Part shown: piece after piece, positions 40,495 through 52,774 of the stretch | How positions within the stretch are numbered: position 1 is the stretch's first letter | Layout: each line of letters begins with the position of its first letter | Notes under the pieces: generated by a model | Told to the model about the DNA's origin: nothing | Databases searched by the model: none | The model's input: the letters and a program-made list of their open reading frames with translations, nothing else | NCBI GenBank assembly: GCA_008360955.1 | Contig: LUCM01006436.1 | Coordinates: 61,869 to 125,868 of the forward strand | Reading direction: 5' to 3' | DNA: 64,000 nt | Source: Fasciolopsis buskii | Lineage: Eukaryota > Platyhelminthes > Trematoda > Plagiorchiida > Fasciolidae | Program-made: the position numbers and the translations under genes

Positions 40495-43400
40495 CTTTTC
40501 TATCTTTCCAATCGACTCTATCCGTCTATATATCTCTCATTCGGTCTCTCTTTCAGTCGCATATTTGTCTATACCTCGCTGACTTTATCTTGTTACAGTA
40601 CGGAAATTGAATTGTGCCGTTTTGGCTCTCATGCTTATTCGTCGTGATCTGAAGAATACACTCCGTATTACGACGTTCCAACAGTCTTTTTCCCCCAACT
40701 GTCTTACACGACTGGGTCTAAAAACGGTATTTCAGCTGGTCACAGTTAGCTGGCTTAATTAAAGAATACACCGAATCTTTCTATACATGCTTGACGAAGT
40801 CATCTGTGTTGACCCTGTTGATTAACCGAACAGTTGTCCGACATTCCGTCCCCGTCATAGAAAACGTGCAAGGGCCATCGTCAAACAATTAGTCCTTTGG
40901 AGATAAATTACGCGGGAAAGGCCGGTTTTAGCTTTCTGTGTTGCTTTCCGTTCGTTAACAATAAATATAAAATGGTCATTGTTCACTGTGTTTGAAATGC
41001 AGTACGTAGCGTTTGTTCATGATCATAATTAGCGATTAAGATAGGCTCTTGACGAATTCCACATTCAGTTTAAAGAAAATGGAAGGCCAGTGTACGCAAG
41101 ACCCAGCGAGAACCTTTGCCTAAACTTGGGTCGCTCCCACTGAGAATCTAAACTTGAAGCAGGCTGAAAAATACATTCATCTATTTCCTGCCACTACAGT
41201 CTTTGCTCGTTTTACGGCAGACAGGCGAAACCATGCACAGCCAGTGCCTCGATGCTGACAAATAAATCTGTCTTTTTGTTCATGTGACTCTGTTAAAAAG
41301 TATCCAACACAGTTTTTTAAAATTTCCCATTGGACTGCCTCTGGTGAGAATATTGATCGGCAGACTGACAACTCTGTTGGTATAAACAATATTAAACAAA
41401 ATAGAAAATCGCAGTTGACCTGTGGGAGCAAACGGAATTTTAAATCTGCGGAAACGATACCGAATGCCGAGATGTCCAGCTCAAGTGCCAAATTGTTTAT
41501 TTCTCCGGAGCGATTACATTATCCGGGCTACCAAAGTGTTGAAATTGTCATTGCTAGTTTATGTTCCGTCCCATGTCATTGAATGATTGGATGGCACAGA
41601 CTTTCTCGGTCGACCGAATTTCAACTACAAAATCTTTTGTTCAAATCCAAGTAGATCCGCTCAAATTGCGCCTCCTTCTTTTATTTCTTTCCCAGACCGA
41701 TGTTTTGGAAAAATAGCTGAGGGGGAGGCGTTATTCTCGACAGAAACGGATTGTTGTTAGGACAAAAGAGGTTCCAGTGATTTGCTAATAAATCTTTTTT
41801 TTTCTCTGAGTTTACTTAGGTAAAAATTGATTTACCTGTTCCATGAGGCATACAGAGTAACTGGGAATTGGTATCATCTTCATGTCACCGGATTTCCAGT
41901 TAAATGTACATGCTTTCACACGGTGTATTATATTCATAAAGAGACAAAATTACCATCTTCCCCGGAGGAAGATTATTTCCAATTCAAAATTATCCTAGCA
42001 GAAAAGAGGATGACTGAGGGTGGAGCCAACATCACGTTCCGAATGTGAGTAAAATTTTCTGTTTGAAACTATAACCCGAAAAAAGAATTTGGTGCAATCG
42101 AAATGTATCAATTCCGTTGTTTCATTTGATGCGATATCACATGGGTGGTATTGCAACAGAAAAAAACGGGTGAGCAAAACTGCCCGAGGCAACACGAAAA
42201 TGATTTTATTTACACCCATGGTTGTTTACGGAGGAATAAGGTAAATGCAGCTAAGGGATTTCCTATTTATTAATAGCAATCCAGGCGGGACATTCGAAAA
42301 TTATACGAAAATTGAAAAATTTATTTATCAGCAAGATTTACATACCATTTTAAATGACTGGCGAGCAGACAGCGTAAAATAGGAAAATAGTGGCGCGGAG
42401 AGCTATTTTCGAAAATGAGCTCAAGGGAACACGAAAGAGAAGTAGCAAAATTTTTGGGGATAATTACCAAGTTTGATACAATGTTTCATCACTCGTTTGA
42501 TATTGTTTTTTTATCAAATTTCGGATAAATCTCGCCAGGATTATCACAATTACGCGACATCGCTAATGATACAAAAGGGGGAGAACACCTGGAAATATTC
42601 AGACATCCGGTTATCATTATTGTTCTTTGGATCTCGCTATATTTCGAAAAGAGCAAATAGTGATCAGTTCCCTGAACAGGAAACACTTCACTGGCTCTAT
42701 TTTGTGTAGCCGATTTCCGCGTTGCTTTTGTCTACCACAAAAATTAAAACCCCACGCCTTCTCATATGACCGATTCTATACGTGTAAACTACCTCCGGCA
42801 TACCGGTCCTGGGGAAACTGGTTTGCGTGTCCACCAAAATGTTACATACGGATTTATTTTCCGCATGACGAATAACTGCCTATATGGACACTAACGTTGG
42901 CTGTCCTTTTTACATTTCGGGTGACAAGCTTGCCTAGAATAATGAGTGTTGCTCGAAAAGCACTAATTGAGCATTTTTGTCTCTCTCCGTTTCGCTTTAT
43001 CAAGTGCCAGTCTGTGTCCGACTCAACTGATTTTGGTCTTATGATAAAACAAAATTAATGCAAGTCCTACAAGCGATGCTTTTTTTTCGTTACACTAAAC
43101 TGCTAGCGGTGGAAGTAGGCTACCACGCGCAAACTTCACACGAGGTCTTGCTCGGTCCCCTTCTGGTTGAGTTGAAATTTCGCTCTGTCTACATCCAATC
43201 CACCAAAAGCGTTAACAGGAAATGCCGAACAAAAAGTTAGACAATAGATTAAAATTGATAATTATAAAGATTTGGACTGATGTAAAACTTTACTGTTCAC
43301 GTGAGTTGACAGCCCTGAATACTCAGAAATAAACAACTGGATGGCTGATTTTTAAAGGAACAAAGGTTATTGTGTTCTACTTAGTGTTATAGTATGGCTG

Positions 43401-44567
43401 GCTGACGGTATGAGAATGGTAAGCACTTTTTCCTACTAAAGTGATCTGACATTCTCCCACCTCGAAATTTGAGTGTTAATAAATTTCACCGTACTGAAAC
43501 AACGTCAACCGAGCGCATTTAAGTAGCACTGGGTTTTGTGGTGTAATGTCCACTGCTACACTTTCTCTTTAGGTATTAGTAGTGTAATGGTTTTAGACAA
43601 ACAAACAACTAAATGAAGCTGTAAGTTTCTCAAATTCGAAAAGAAATTTTCTTGTTTATTTGTTGTAACTCGATAAAAAGATATGTAGGCGTTTTCTCGA
43701 GTTGATTTATTATGAATTAATTCATACATTTTTCTTGATCATCGACACAAAGCAAGATAATTGTGATTTGTTTTACTGGCATCATCTCATTTTTAGTAGA
43801 TTTACCGTTACTGTACAGCTCCTATCGTCGACAAACCAAGTGTATTCATTCGACGAACAGGCATACATTCTCCAGAGCATATTTAACAGGCTTGAACAAA
43901 TTCATCCAAATCGCCACTTGTTCCGTCCACGAACATGGTTCATCTCATCCAATAGAATGCCACAATTGGCCAAATCGTTTGATACACGTGGTTTGGTCAG
44001 ATTCCACCAAAATTTATCTCCTCTAGTGAAGATATTAGGAGACACTTGTGGGGTTTTTATTTTCATGATCAATTATTCATTAGCTTAAAACTTAGAAAAA
44101 GTTTCTCTAAAACTCAAATTTTCTGGCAAAAATTGGCTAAATATCTTTCTTCGAATTTGGGAGAAATAGGGAAATCGCTTGGTCCGTTCAAATGGTCATT
44201 GATGTTGGTCGAGTGGAATTCACACGTCCAGTACATAGGTCCTATCAGCCTGCGTTCCACCTAGATCATTCAGACGGTGATAAAACCTTAGGACTTAGCT
44301 ATTCTCTTATATTTTCATCAGCTCCGATAAAACTGCTTTCAGGATGATCCTACATGTACAAGTTGGTACCATGCTTTCATTTTCTAGACGTTCACTTGAA
44401 CTCGGTCGAACTAACTCATTTTACGCCTTGTCTACCGTCACATTTACACAAATATTGAAAGCGAGTTACTTCGATAGCTCTATGTCCCATTATTTGACTC
44501 AGATACCAACTGTGTGAGACAATTAAGCCACCGTCTCACGAGATATCACACTTTTATCAAAATGACC

Positions 44568-44581
44568 AGATTCGAATCCTG
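44568..44581 (+). mobile_element. B-box-like site, possible SINE remnant
   Basis: AGATTCGAATCCTG matches the polymerase III B-box core. No convincing A box upstream. It lies within intron 2, about 330 bases before exon 3. Confidence 0.15.
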
Positions 44582-44915
44582 TGACTGAAAAACATATAGG
44601 CTAACATGCCTGCTGCAAATCCCATGATTTGAAAACAATCCTCTCAGCCTGATTCCCAAGGTGTCTCGTGAATTTTGAAGAACGGATCTTTAAATATTTT
44701 TTAACATCAAGACCTCAAGCTGTTTTTATTAATATCATTTCGCGATTTCATTAATTTTAGTAAACTGGGGTAGCGCTTTTCCTGGGAGATGCAAATTATC
44801 GAATCGGCAAGGTAGGAAATAGAATGTGGAGTGCGCAGCAGAGTGGCATACTCACTAAACAGTGGCACTAGAACCTGCACTATCTAACCACTTTCTTTTC
44901 TTTTTCTTCTTTCAG

Positions 44916-45505
44916 CTTGTGATGATGAATTTTTCCAGCAAGATCCACTAAATGAGATCACGAGTCGAAGTACTCTGGGTACCGAAGCCTACTTCACCAT
45001 TTGTCCCGGAACGTGGAATTCGCGCACCGGAGCCAAGGCAACATTTTCTACTGCAGCACGTGAATGTGATCCCTACAAGACACTCAACAGCACTCCAGAG
45101 AGGCTGAGCAACACCTACGTAGTCGAGCTAAATCCGTCTTTGTTTGATCAAACGTATGCTTTGATAAAGCCCCAACAATGCACAAGTAGCAATCACGAAA
45201 CCATTCACTACCAAGCTCTGTTCCCCGATCACCTAAATACCAAGACCAATTCAGGCCAGGTGAACACATGTCCAGTAAAATATTCTATTAACAGAGGAAG
45301 TCCATGCCTGAATGCATCCAAGTCGGTGGATATGGAGCTACAACCGTTAGAGGCAAACACGCTTTTAGTTTCCACTATAACCTCATCAAATGAGCCTAGT
45401 CCGTGTAGAACCTGTGATCGCGAAACGGTTTTACGGACATTTGCATTTGACAAAACAAAACCAACAAAGCCCGCCAACCAATCAACAGAAGAACCTGAAT
45501 GCTGA
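44916..45505 (+). CDS. protocadherin, coding exon 3 (cytoplasmic tail and stop)
   Basis: A very strong acceptor (ctttcttttctttttcttct then ttcag) ends at 44915. Entered in phase 1 from exon 2 (G joined to CT gives alanine 1168), the frame stays open for 195 further codons to TGA at 45503-45505, giving a 1363-residue protein. The tail starts ACDDEFFQQDPLNEI. It has no catenin-binding region and no delta-protocadherin tail motif that I recognise. It contains nine cysteines, unusual for a cytosolic tail. The C-terminus ends STEEPEC. A GTAAGA donor follows at 45521, 15 bases after the stop, so the exon may be spliced within the 3' UTR. Confidence 0.85.
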
Positions 45506-46224
45506 AGCATTTCCCACTAGGTAAGACGAAAAAACTGGTCCATTCTGCTATCGTGAAGGCTTTCTGATTAGGTCCCATTGCAACAGAGAGTAGTTTTTGA
45601 TTTGTTATTAGAATTAACAATGTTCTACGTTACGCCCATTTTCGACACACGCCCTCAACTTCTCTCATTCATTCGCAGTTTCTGCCTCCCAACCTCGAGC
45701 TATGGCCCCATTGTTCTATTCCTCTTGTTGGAGTCAAATGTGTATTTATTTTTAAATGCTGGCACCATCAGCCAACAAACAACTTTGTTCCGGACTAACA
45801 GTAACATTCCTTCATTGTTTCTATTTTTCCCATCAGTTGTACTGTATCAACGCAAACCGAATGAAGAAATGTACCTAGCGACTCCAGAGACGTTTTATGG
45901 GACAAATGATGTGATTGTGACACTGATATCAAAACAGTAGAATGCGGGCCCATAATTTCTATTGTCCTGAAACATGGCAATGATACTTTCTTCAGCAAGA
46001 TTTTTGAACTTATTCTATTCTCTACAAATGTGCCCGCGGACGTGAAATGTGAGAGGGACGGAAGTCCAGGTATTTCACAGCACATTTCATCACATCGAGA
46101 GCGCATGTATTTATCACGTTCGTGACATCGTGATGAGAGTTTACCGGTATGGTTAATGGATGTGATGAAAGAAGATTGATAGGTACACGATTGGACATAG
46201 TGGGAATCGTAAAATCTGTCATCA
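45506..46224 (+). other. probable 3' UTR with a possible 316-base intron (45521-45836)
   Basis: TAG|GTAAGA at 45521 and a pyrimidine-rich acceptor (ctatttttcccatcag) at 45836 define a plausible short intron. Because the stop codon is only 15 bases upstream of that junction, its removal would not be expected to trigger nonsense-mediated decay. The transcript could end at the poly(A) signal at 46225. Confidence 0.45.
45837..45940 (+). CDS. candidate alternative terminal exon of the protocadherin
   Basis: Begins after the acceptor at 45836. If spliced directly from exon 2 (G joined to TT), it is open in phase 1 for 33 codons after the split valine and ends at TAG 45938-45940. The product would be a 1201-residue isoform with a short tail that includes YQRKPNEEMYLATPETFYG. 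The poly(A) signal at 46225 would serve it. The competing reading is that it is the second part of the 3' UTR after exon 3, in which case the open frame is chance. At 34 codons chance is not excluded. Confidence 0.3.
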
Positions 46225-46230
46225 AATAAA
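46225..46230 (+). terminator. poly(A) signal AATAAA
   Basis: AATAAA about 720 bases after the exon 3 stop and before the next candidate exon at 46288. It is the first canonical signal after exon 3 that I could find on the plus strand. Confidence 0.45.
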
Positions 46231-46287
46231 TACTTCTAAATTATTTGTTTGACCGAATACCCTTTGAACTGCACCCTTCATGCACAG

Positions 46288-46544
46288 AACCCGGGTCATC
46301 CGGTGAATCTTCTACTAGTGGGCAGCCCACTGGAGTATCGTCACTGGAACTCAACGGTAGTGAATATCTGCCATCCCACCTGCTACGTGCAACCTCTGGG
46401 AAATTGAGTGCAACATCTTTCGAAAGATGGACTTCACCATACCGGCTGATACGAAATCCAAACCTTGCAAAAGCCCGAAACCAAAAAATGGGGCCGATAA
46501 ACGGCGGGGCGTATCCCCGAACCAAAGTCGTGTCGCCAGATTAA
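46288..46544 (+). CDS. candidate alternative terminal exon of the protocadherin (distal tail)
   Basis: An acceptor (cccttcatgcacag) ends at 46287. Only phase 1 entry gives an open frame: the other two phases meet stops. From exon 2 it would add glutamate then 84 residues, starting PGSSGESSTSGQPTGVSS, to TAA at 46542-46544, for a 1252-residue isoform. The sequence is G+C-rich compared with its flanks, like the confirmed exons, and the peptide is serine-rich then basic, as is common in receptor tails. AATAAA follows at 46891. The pyrimidine tract is only moderate. I could not find a strong phase-1 donor within exon 3, so direct joining from exon 2 or from the 36882 exon is the simplest route. 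Confidence 0.4.
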
Positions 46545-46760
46545 GGAATGTTTACGTAAACTTGTATGCAACGAAGAAGCAATCAACCAGTCAGCCAGTC
46601 TGGATGGTGGTTGGACGCCTGAGTGGTTGGCTTACTGGTTGTTCATTAGTCCTTTCTTTATGTGCTTCTTTGAGATTGGAAGGTCTATGTAAATGAAGGA
46701 AAGAAAGAAAAAGGTTTTACTACACTTTAGTCACAATGGTAGCCTCGGTGACTGCAGTAC

Positions 46761-46840
46761 ACACCCAGGATTTGAACCCGGACATTGTTCAACTGGCAAC
46801 ATCAGCGCGTTGATGTAGTCATCCGTATCGTTTTGTTTTG
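46761..46840 (-). mobile_element. tRNA-like SINE fragment
   Basis: On the minus strand a perfect B-box core GGTTCAAATCC lies at 46778-46768 (context TCCGGGTTCAAATCCTGGG). The A box is degraded. It sits about 130 bases before a dispersed repeat copy, so the two could belong to one composite element. Confidence 0.35.
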
Positions 46841-46890
46841 CTGAAGTATCCGTTTTAGTCTCAGTAGTATGTTTTGCATAAGGATGGGTA

Positions 46891-46896
46891 AATAAA
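46891..46896 (+). terminator. poly(A) signal AATAAA (distal)
   Basis: AATAAA about 350 bases after the stop of the candidate exon at 46288-46544; it would end a transcript using that exon. Confidence 0.35.
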
Positions 46897-46911
46897 ATTT
46901 CCACGGAAGCA

Positions 46912-46972
46912 CACGACCGGTTTCGGAGTTAGTGCCGCTCGTCGGGCATGGATACCCGGTACTCTACTGTCC
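46912..46972 (+). repeat. dispersed repeat, copy 2
   Basis: Ungapped match to 14284-14344, 47 of 61 bases by my count, same orientation. It lies just beyond the distal poly(A) signal. Confidence 0.6.
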
Positions 46973-49900
46973 GTTTTAAAATTTGACCTTGAACTTCAAT
47001 GTGAGCATAAATTGAATCCATGACCACTTGATCTTTTGGACCTGCCGATAACAGTCTAACTAAATTAATAGGGTATTTTAGAAACTGGCAGTTATCGATC
47101 CGGACTATTGCAATGCCAATGCCCCTAAAAGACTAATTTGCTACCCAAAATTGTGCTGTGCTCCAGACGTCAATCCATGTGTTTGGGACTTTAAATAAAC
47201 TGATGAATGACTGTTGAAAAATAGGACTAGTTTGATTCGTACTTGTAAGGATCACTTTCGAAAGGAAAGAGCATCGGTGTAGTGTCTCACTAGGTTTACT
47301 AGTGCCTGGGTGGCAATGAAACATCCGTTTCGCGTGAACTGCTCACTCCGCTCAGAAAATGAGATGACCATCTCATCAGTTACATTTCAATGGTTTTTCG
47401 CATGCAACGCGTTTGATCACCGGAGCTCTTTGCAAACCGGAAATATTTGTCTGTAGATCAAAGAAGTGTTATCTATTCACTCTCATTAGTGCTTTCCACG
47501 TTAATGGAGAAAAAGAGTAATACATCCAGTTTGTATTTTGAATTTATCCATGTTTTCTCTGTATCAACGGTTATTTTCACTTATATTGCCGACCAGGATT
47601 GGGGAAATTAGTACACGTGAAGACACCACATTTTGTGGAAAATTGCAATTGTCTTACCAGCCTATTATTACTCTGGGGTAGCGACTCTGACAACTGACCG
47701 TTGTTTCTACGAACAGACTATTCTTCTAGGCCCGTTTTGCGTTGGCACGCCGGCTGGATGAAGATTGAAAACGATGTGCTGCGTAATCACGTTTGTTTGT
47801 AGAAATATTTGATGAGTGAATAATTCATTTTTCCTAATACCGTTCTGTCAAAGGGCCTGTCAGAAAAAACGCCTGGTAATATTCCGATTTTACCGATTGA
47901 TGGCGGTCAGAATGAAATTCAATGATCTCAACACGCCACATATTTTTTGACTTTTATCAGGGGGATCTTTTAGGATGACAGTTTCCACTGAAAAGCTGAA
48001 TGCTTCACCGTCATACAATGCGAACATCATACTATTTAATGAAAATCATGGATGCACTGTACAGTTGTGTCATGCTTGTTAGGAATCATGAGTAGTGTAA
48101 ATCCGTCGCACCACAGCTGGAAAACGAACAAGAAGGGAATGCTGTAGCCATGGTGTAAGAGGTTTGGGTCCGAAAGGTTTATTGAATAACAAGACTAAAG
48201 GATGGAACGCCGATATTCATGACTGGAAATTTGAACACTCCAGGTCAACGACTCCCAGGTGAGGACGAAAGCCGCCGTAAGAAGCGGAGACATTGGGAAT
48301 GATTCGGTGATGTTCGTTGAAGCGCCAAAAATCCGCCCCGACCAAACAATGGCAAGGGCGTTTAATTCTTGTTCACTCACCTCGGGTTCATCTCCCAGCC
48401 TCGGGGCGACGGATATGCAATGCTCAGGATTTCTAACAAGGGTGACAGTCGTAGAGTAATTTCATGATTTTCAATGGCAAATTGGATGCTGAGAGTGTAT
48501 AAGAAATTGCGTGCAACGTCTGGAAGTCTATTGTCACGGCAAAAAAGGAATATTTGAACTCCTGTTCACCTCCTTGTTGCTACCTTTACTCGAAGGCTGA
48601 AACAATAAACGTTGTGCATCTCACGCATTTATTGCTAGATTCCCTCTTATTTACATGGGTGCTCTCAATAGTGCTCAGTAGCTAAGTTCATTCAGACTCG
48701 GAAAATTAACGGTAAAGCGCAAACTGGCAGTTGACAGTAAGAGAGCAAATTAAAGCAAGTTTGATCATTTTTTTCGCGTTATCATGCAACCATCAGATAC
48801 AATTAGATCATTCTAAAAGGTGCAAGGAAAAGCTCGTCTGAAGTGAGCAAACTCTGGTAAATTAAGTCAGAAACTGATGGTTGAATGTGTGACAACACAG
48901 CTAAGAACTTTGCAATAGAAGAATGGACTGAAAAATTGCTTTTCTCTTGTAATTTCTCGAAGGACTGGGACTACTGTGTGTTACAGATACATTCTCATTC
49001 GCAGCAAGGTTGATTCACTATGGAAAACCGTGGGCAGAGTAGAACATCTTTATATTTGACTATCTATCTTAACCAATTTAGAGATTCCATACACGTGATT
49101 GTGTGCAACACGTATAGACTAATCTCTTGTTTGCCCAGTCTGCGATTGAATAATTACTCAGTCTTCGCAAGATTGGAAGACGCCTTCCTCAAGGTACTCA
49201 ACGCATGGGTCAGGCATACTCATTTTGCCACAAGATCAACCATATAGTCCCAATTGTTTTTGTCGTCATGGTTCGCCGGAATTGTTTAGAACAACCGTAT
49301 GCGGGAACAAAGAAAATACTAAATAATGATACTACGTACAGTGATACAATACCTTATTCCAGCTTGCACCGTTCCATGATTCAGACACCTGCGAAGAAGT
49401 AAGTCCATAAAACAGTCGCCAGCAGGAAGTTTCCTCATTATCTGATTTCAGATAATTTGAATGCACGACTACCATAACATGCACCAAAACAGGTGGACAG
49501 GTAATCCTCAGTAAACTTCCATTTTTTCACGTTTAAAGTAGGAGGATTGCAAAAATGCGTGATAAATAACCCGACAGCGTTTGAAATTTTGTTTCTTTCC
49601 CCTTGATTGTTTGGGGGTGTTTGTTTGACAACTAACCAGCTCCACCTATATTTAAGTGGCGCATCGTCCAACTGGACTGGAACAGATGGATGATATTGCG
49701 GATGCTCAAAATTTGAGAAATGGGTTTGCTCAACATCAATAACCGTCGGTGTCTATCGTCTGCAATAGTCTGCTCACCGATTTCGTTTTCACTGTGGATG
49801 ATGGGCTGATCAATAATCATGCCTAAGTGATCACCACGGTCGCATGCATTTCTAATATTGACGGTGTTAAATAAATAAAAGATGCTCGAGTAGGGATAGT

Positions 49901-51332
49901 GGCAAACAGCTCCCAAATAAAGTCAAACAACTCACTCATTTTAAGGACAAGTTAGATGTTCCGAGTGGTTACAATTTCTTGCGCAGCGTTCAATTAATTA
50001 TTAGAACAAAAACTAAATGACTGACTTTTAACTATATATTCTTCTCTAGCCAAGAGCCCTTTCCATAGAGCATCGCAACGAGAATGTCGGTGAAAGCGCA
50101 TTCAAAATTCTAATTTCTTGAAAAATAACCGGCTTATAAAACGTCGCCGAACTATTTTCTAGTGAAGAAAGATATCCCACTACAATGGTGACACACGTCA
50201 AAATACTGCTATCCTCAGTCAGCCATGTTTTGATTAAGAAGTTCTCGCACATATGTGAAGATCATGCCAGTATGATGCAATTTAAAGGTAACAATTCAAG
50301 ACCCGATTTTGAATAGTATAATAGTTTCAAACACCCGAAATACTTTGACAAGCGGAGCATGCATCATACTTGTCAAAATCTGGGTTCATCGTGATTACAT
50401 TTTTGCACGTTTTAACATTCCACAGACTAACTGATCCTTTCGGAGTTTTATTAAAAATCGTGTTTCCAAAGATGGCTCCTGACATTTTATCCAGGATTCG
50501 CGTAAACCACATACATTGAGATTTTTATAGTTATTAATAATTACGAAGTGATGCTGTCATGTCCTCGTTCTTACAACAGTTCACATTAAAGTATGGGCAA
50601 CGAACATAAAAACTGGCGGTCGCAGAGGAACAATTAAACAAAGCAGTATAGACCAATCATTGTTAACCTGACAGAGTGGAACAAGAAGCGAGCTTACCCA
50701 CTGGTTCAGACTAGCCGGAATAAATAAGTCTAAAAATGATTGATGGCGCAAAATTTAAGTTGTACGTTCGTTCAACGCGGAAGCCGATTCTCTTCTCACG
50801 CCAGCCACGTTTTGTTAAGCTACAAATCTATTCAAAAAGGGGTACTCGGAATGTTACACCGGTCAAGTACCCTACAAACTCTGTGTTCGAAATTCTTTGG
50901 ATGAAAGCCCACCAGATGATGTAAAAGTTCGAAATCGGTACCAAAGTTGGGTGTGGCTATTTAGTGTTGATCGGTTCTTAGTTGATGCTAGTCTTTTCAA
51001 TTCCAGGCCTAAGGTTCCGTTCCGAATTGGCGTATACAAAGTAGCTGAGTCTGCCGAATAAATAGAACGACCTTTATGAAAAAGCAGTAGGCAGATTATC
51101 CGAGTGCTAATATTAGTGCTTTACCGAGTTCATTTCTTTTCCTACGTTCATTCCAAGTACATTTGAACTGTCTAACTGGGGCAGTAGTGTATGAAGTATA
51201 TTTTATTTTTATGCAGCAATTAAACGTATTTCCGAAAGGGGGGTATCCTGCAACTTACTTCCAACCAGCCTGCACGAAAAGTTATCATATTAAAGTATCA
51301 ACAAGCTCTGGTTTAAAGGAAGACAGAAAAAA

Positions 51333-51351
51333 GAACGAACGAACGAACGAG
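51333..51351. repeat. (GAAC)n microsatellite
   Basis: About four perfect GAAC/CGAA units within an A-rich stretch. Confidence 0.7.
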
Positions 51352-52774
51352 GAATGGTAAAAAAATTTGACTGCGAAACAATAGGCTGAAAATGTAGGCA
51401 TAAGAGGAAATATTTCCACTGCAAGAATGCCATTGACCGGTTTTCGGTCATTCTGTTAAGATGACAACTTCATTGAAAGCTCCGACTAGAAATGAAGTCG
51501 GTGATTATCATCGCGAATCAGCTGTGCTGCGTACGTGGTTTTCGTTTTGGTATAAGCTATAATCACTACATCAGAGGGTTGCACGGAAATATCTGATTTA
51601 TGTTTTTAAAAACTCGATGCATTTCAGAAGTCGTTAAGTGGTCATATTCGCTGAGAAATTACGCCATCTCGGCAGGTTGTGGAATGCTGGCGATCGAAAA
51701 GCCAACGACAGCAGTCAGAACCCTACGCGAAGTTACTGTTCTATTTTGACTTCATTGGATCAATCTAATAAATAGCAACGATCTTTTAAAATCAAAATTT
51801 CATATAGGATTTGATAACCTTGATTAGTTCCAACATGATTCGTTGGCCTTTTATGCAAAAATCGAACCGTGTTTGGTGGTTGATTTAAAATAATGAACTT
51901 AAATTTAAAATTGGTCTTCGATGATTAATCAAACAAATTTATAAACTACTTCGAAAATATTTTTCAAATTTTCTTCACAAAAATGCTTTTATTCATTAAC
52001 GGAAACTAATTGTTGACCCCTTTACACAAATGTACATCGATAAAAATATGGGAACAACGTTTCGCGTGAATACCCGCTTCAAGAGCAATGATCCACATAA
52101 TAAGTGCATCCCCTCGGCGGATGAAGTCCACGTACCAAATTTGTGTAGACTGTAATGCATCGGACATAAAAGTGAACTATAAAAACAATTCCATTTTTTG
52201 GCCCAGTCAAACATTTTTTAAAAACTCCCAGTCATTCGATAGCAGTGAACAAGAACATCAGACAAAATAAGCTATTCTGTCGAGGATATTTAATCGGTCC
52301 TTGAAATCGTTACAAGTTTAGCAAGATTACTAACAACTATTCCACAGGGGCACATTATAAAGCTGAGAACAATCTCCAAACGCCTCAATAAGTGATTAGT
52401 GGTGAGTCAGACGTTGACGCCACATGGTGACTGAAAATCCTAAAGATGTTTGCAAGATCACTATTCACCACTTTGTTTTTGATGTTCATATTACACGTGT
52501 ATGTCACATTAAAAGTCTCTTGAAAACGCTCAGTGTTCCAGTAGTAGTAGTCGTTTGGCCAGGTCAGTCAAACCCAAGGGAACAAAAGAGCTTATATCAT
52601 AACGATTAGACCGATGAAGGTTAAGATCTGCAACTTATTCGGTTAATAGTTTCATTTTGGACGCTTCAACATGTGTTCACTTAGCCTCAGTTTAGAGCCT
52701 GTTTCACTGTGGTGCGATCAGTGCCCAGGAGTAGATGTCATACAGAGACTTACCTGTTGTACTTATGTTTTTGA

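Larger units (their letters stand above)
34422..44915 (+). other. intron 2 of the protocadherin gene
   Basis: Runs from the GTACGT donor to the TTTCTTCTTTCAG acceptor before exon 3. It may be divided by a cassette exon at 36882-37211, listed separately. It holds two tetranucleotide microsatellites, near 38011 and 40417. Other open frames are short; pairs of overlapping frames at 43702-44088 and 43763-44026 look slightly protein-like but have poor splice signals. Confidence 0.8.

Noticed and set aside
40318..40647. 109-codon frame rich in SIYL repeats
   Set aside because: Produced by the TATC microsatellite, which has no stop in this frame.
43702..44088. 128-codon and 87-codon overlapping plus-strand frames in intron 2
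   Set aside because: A possible acceptor at 43797 would fit phase 1, but no donor restores phase into exon 3 and the frames give no domain; left as unproven.
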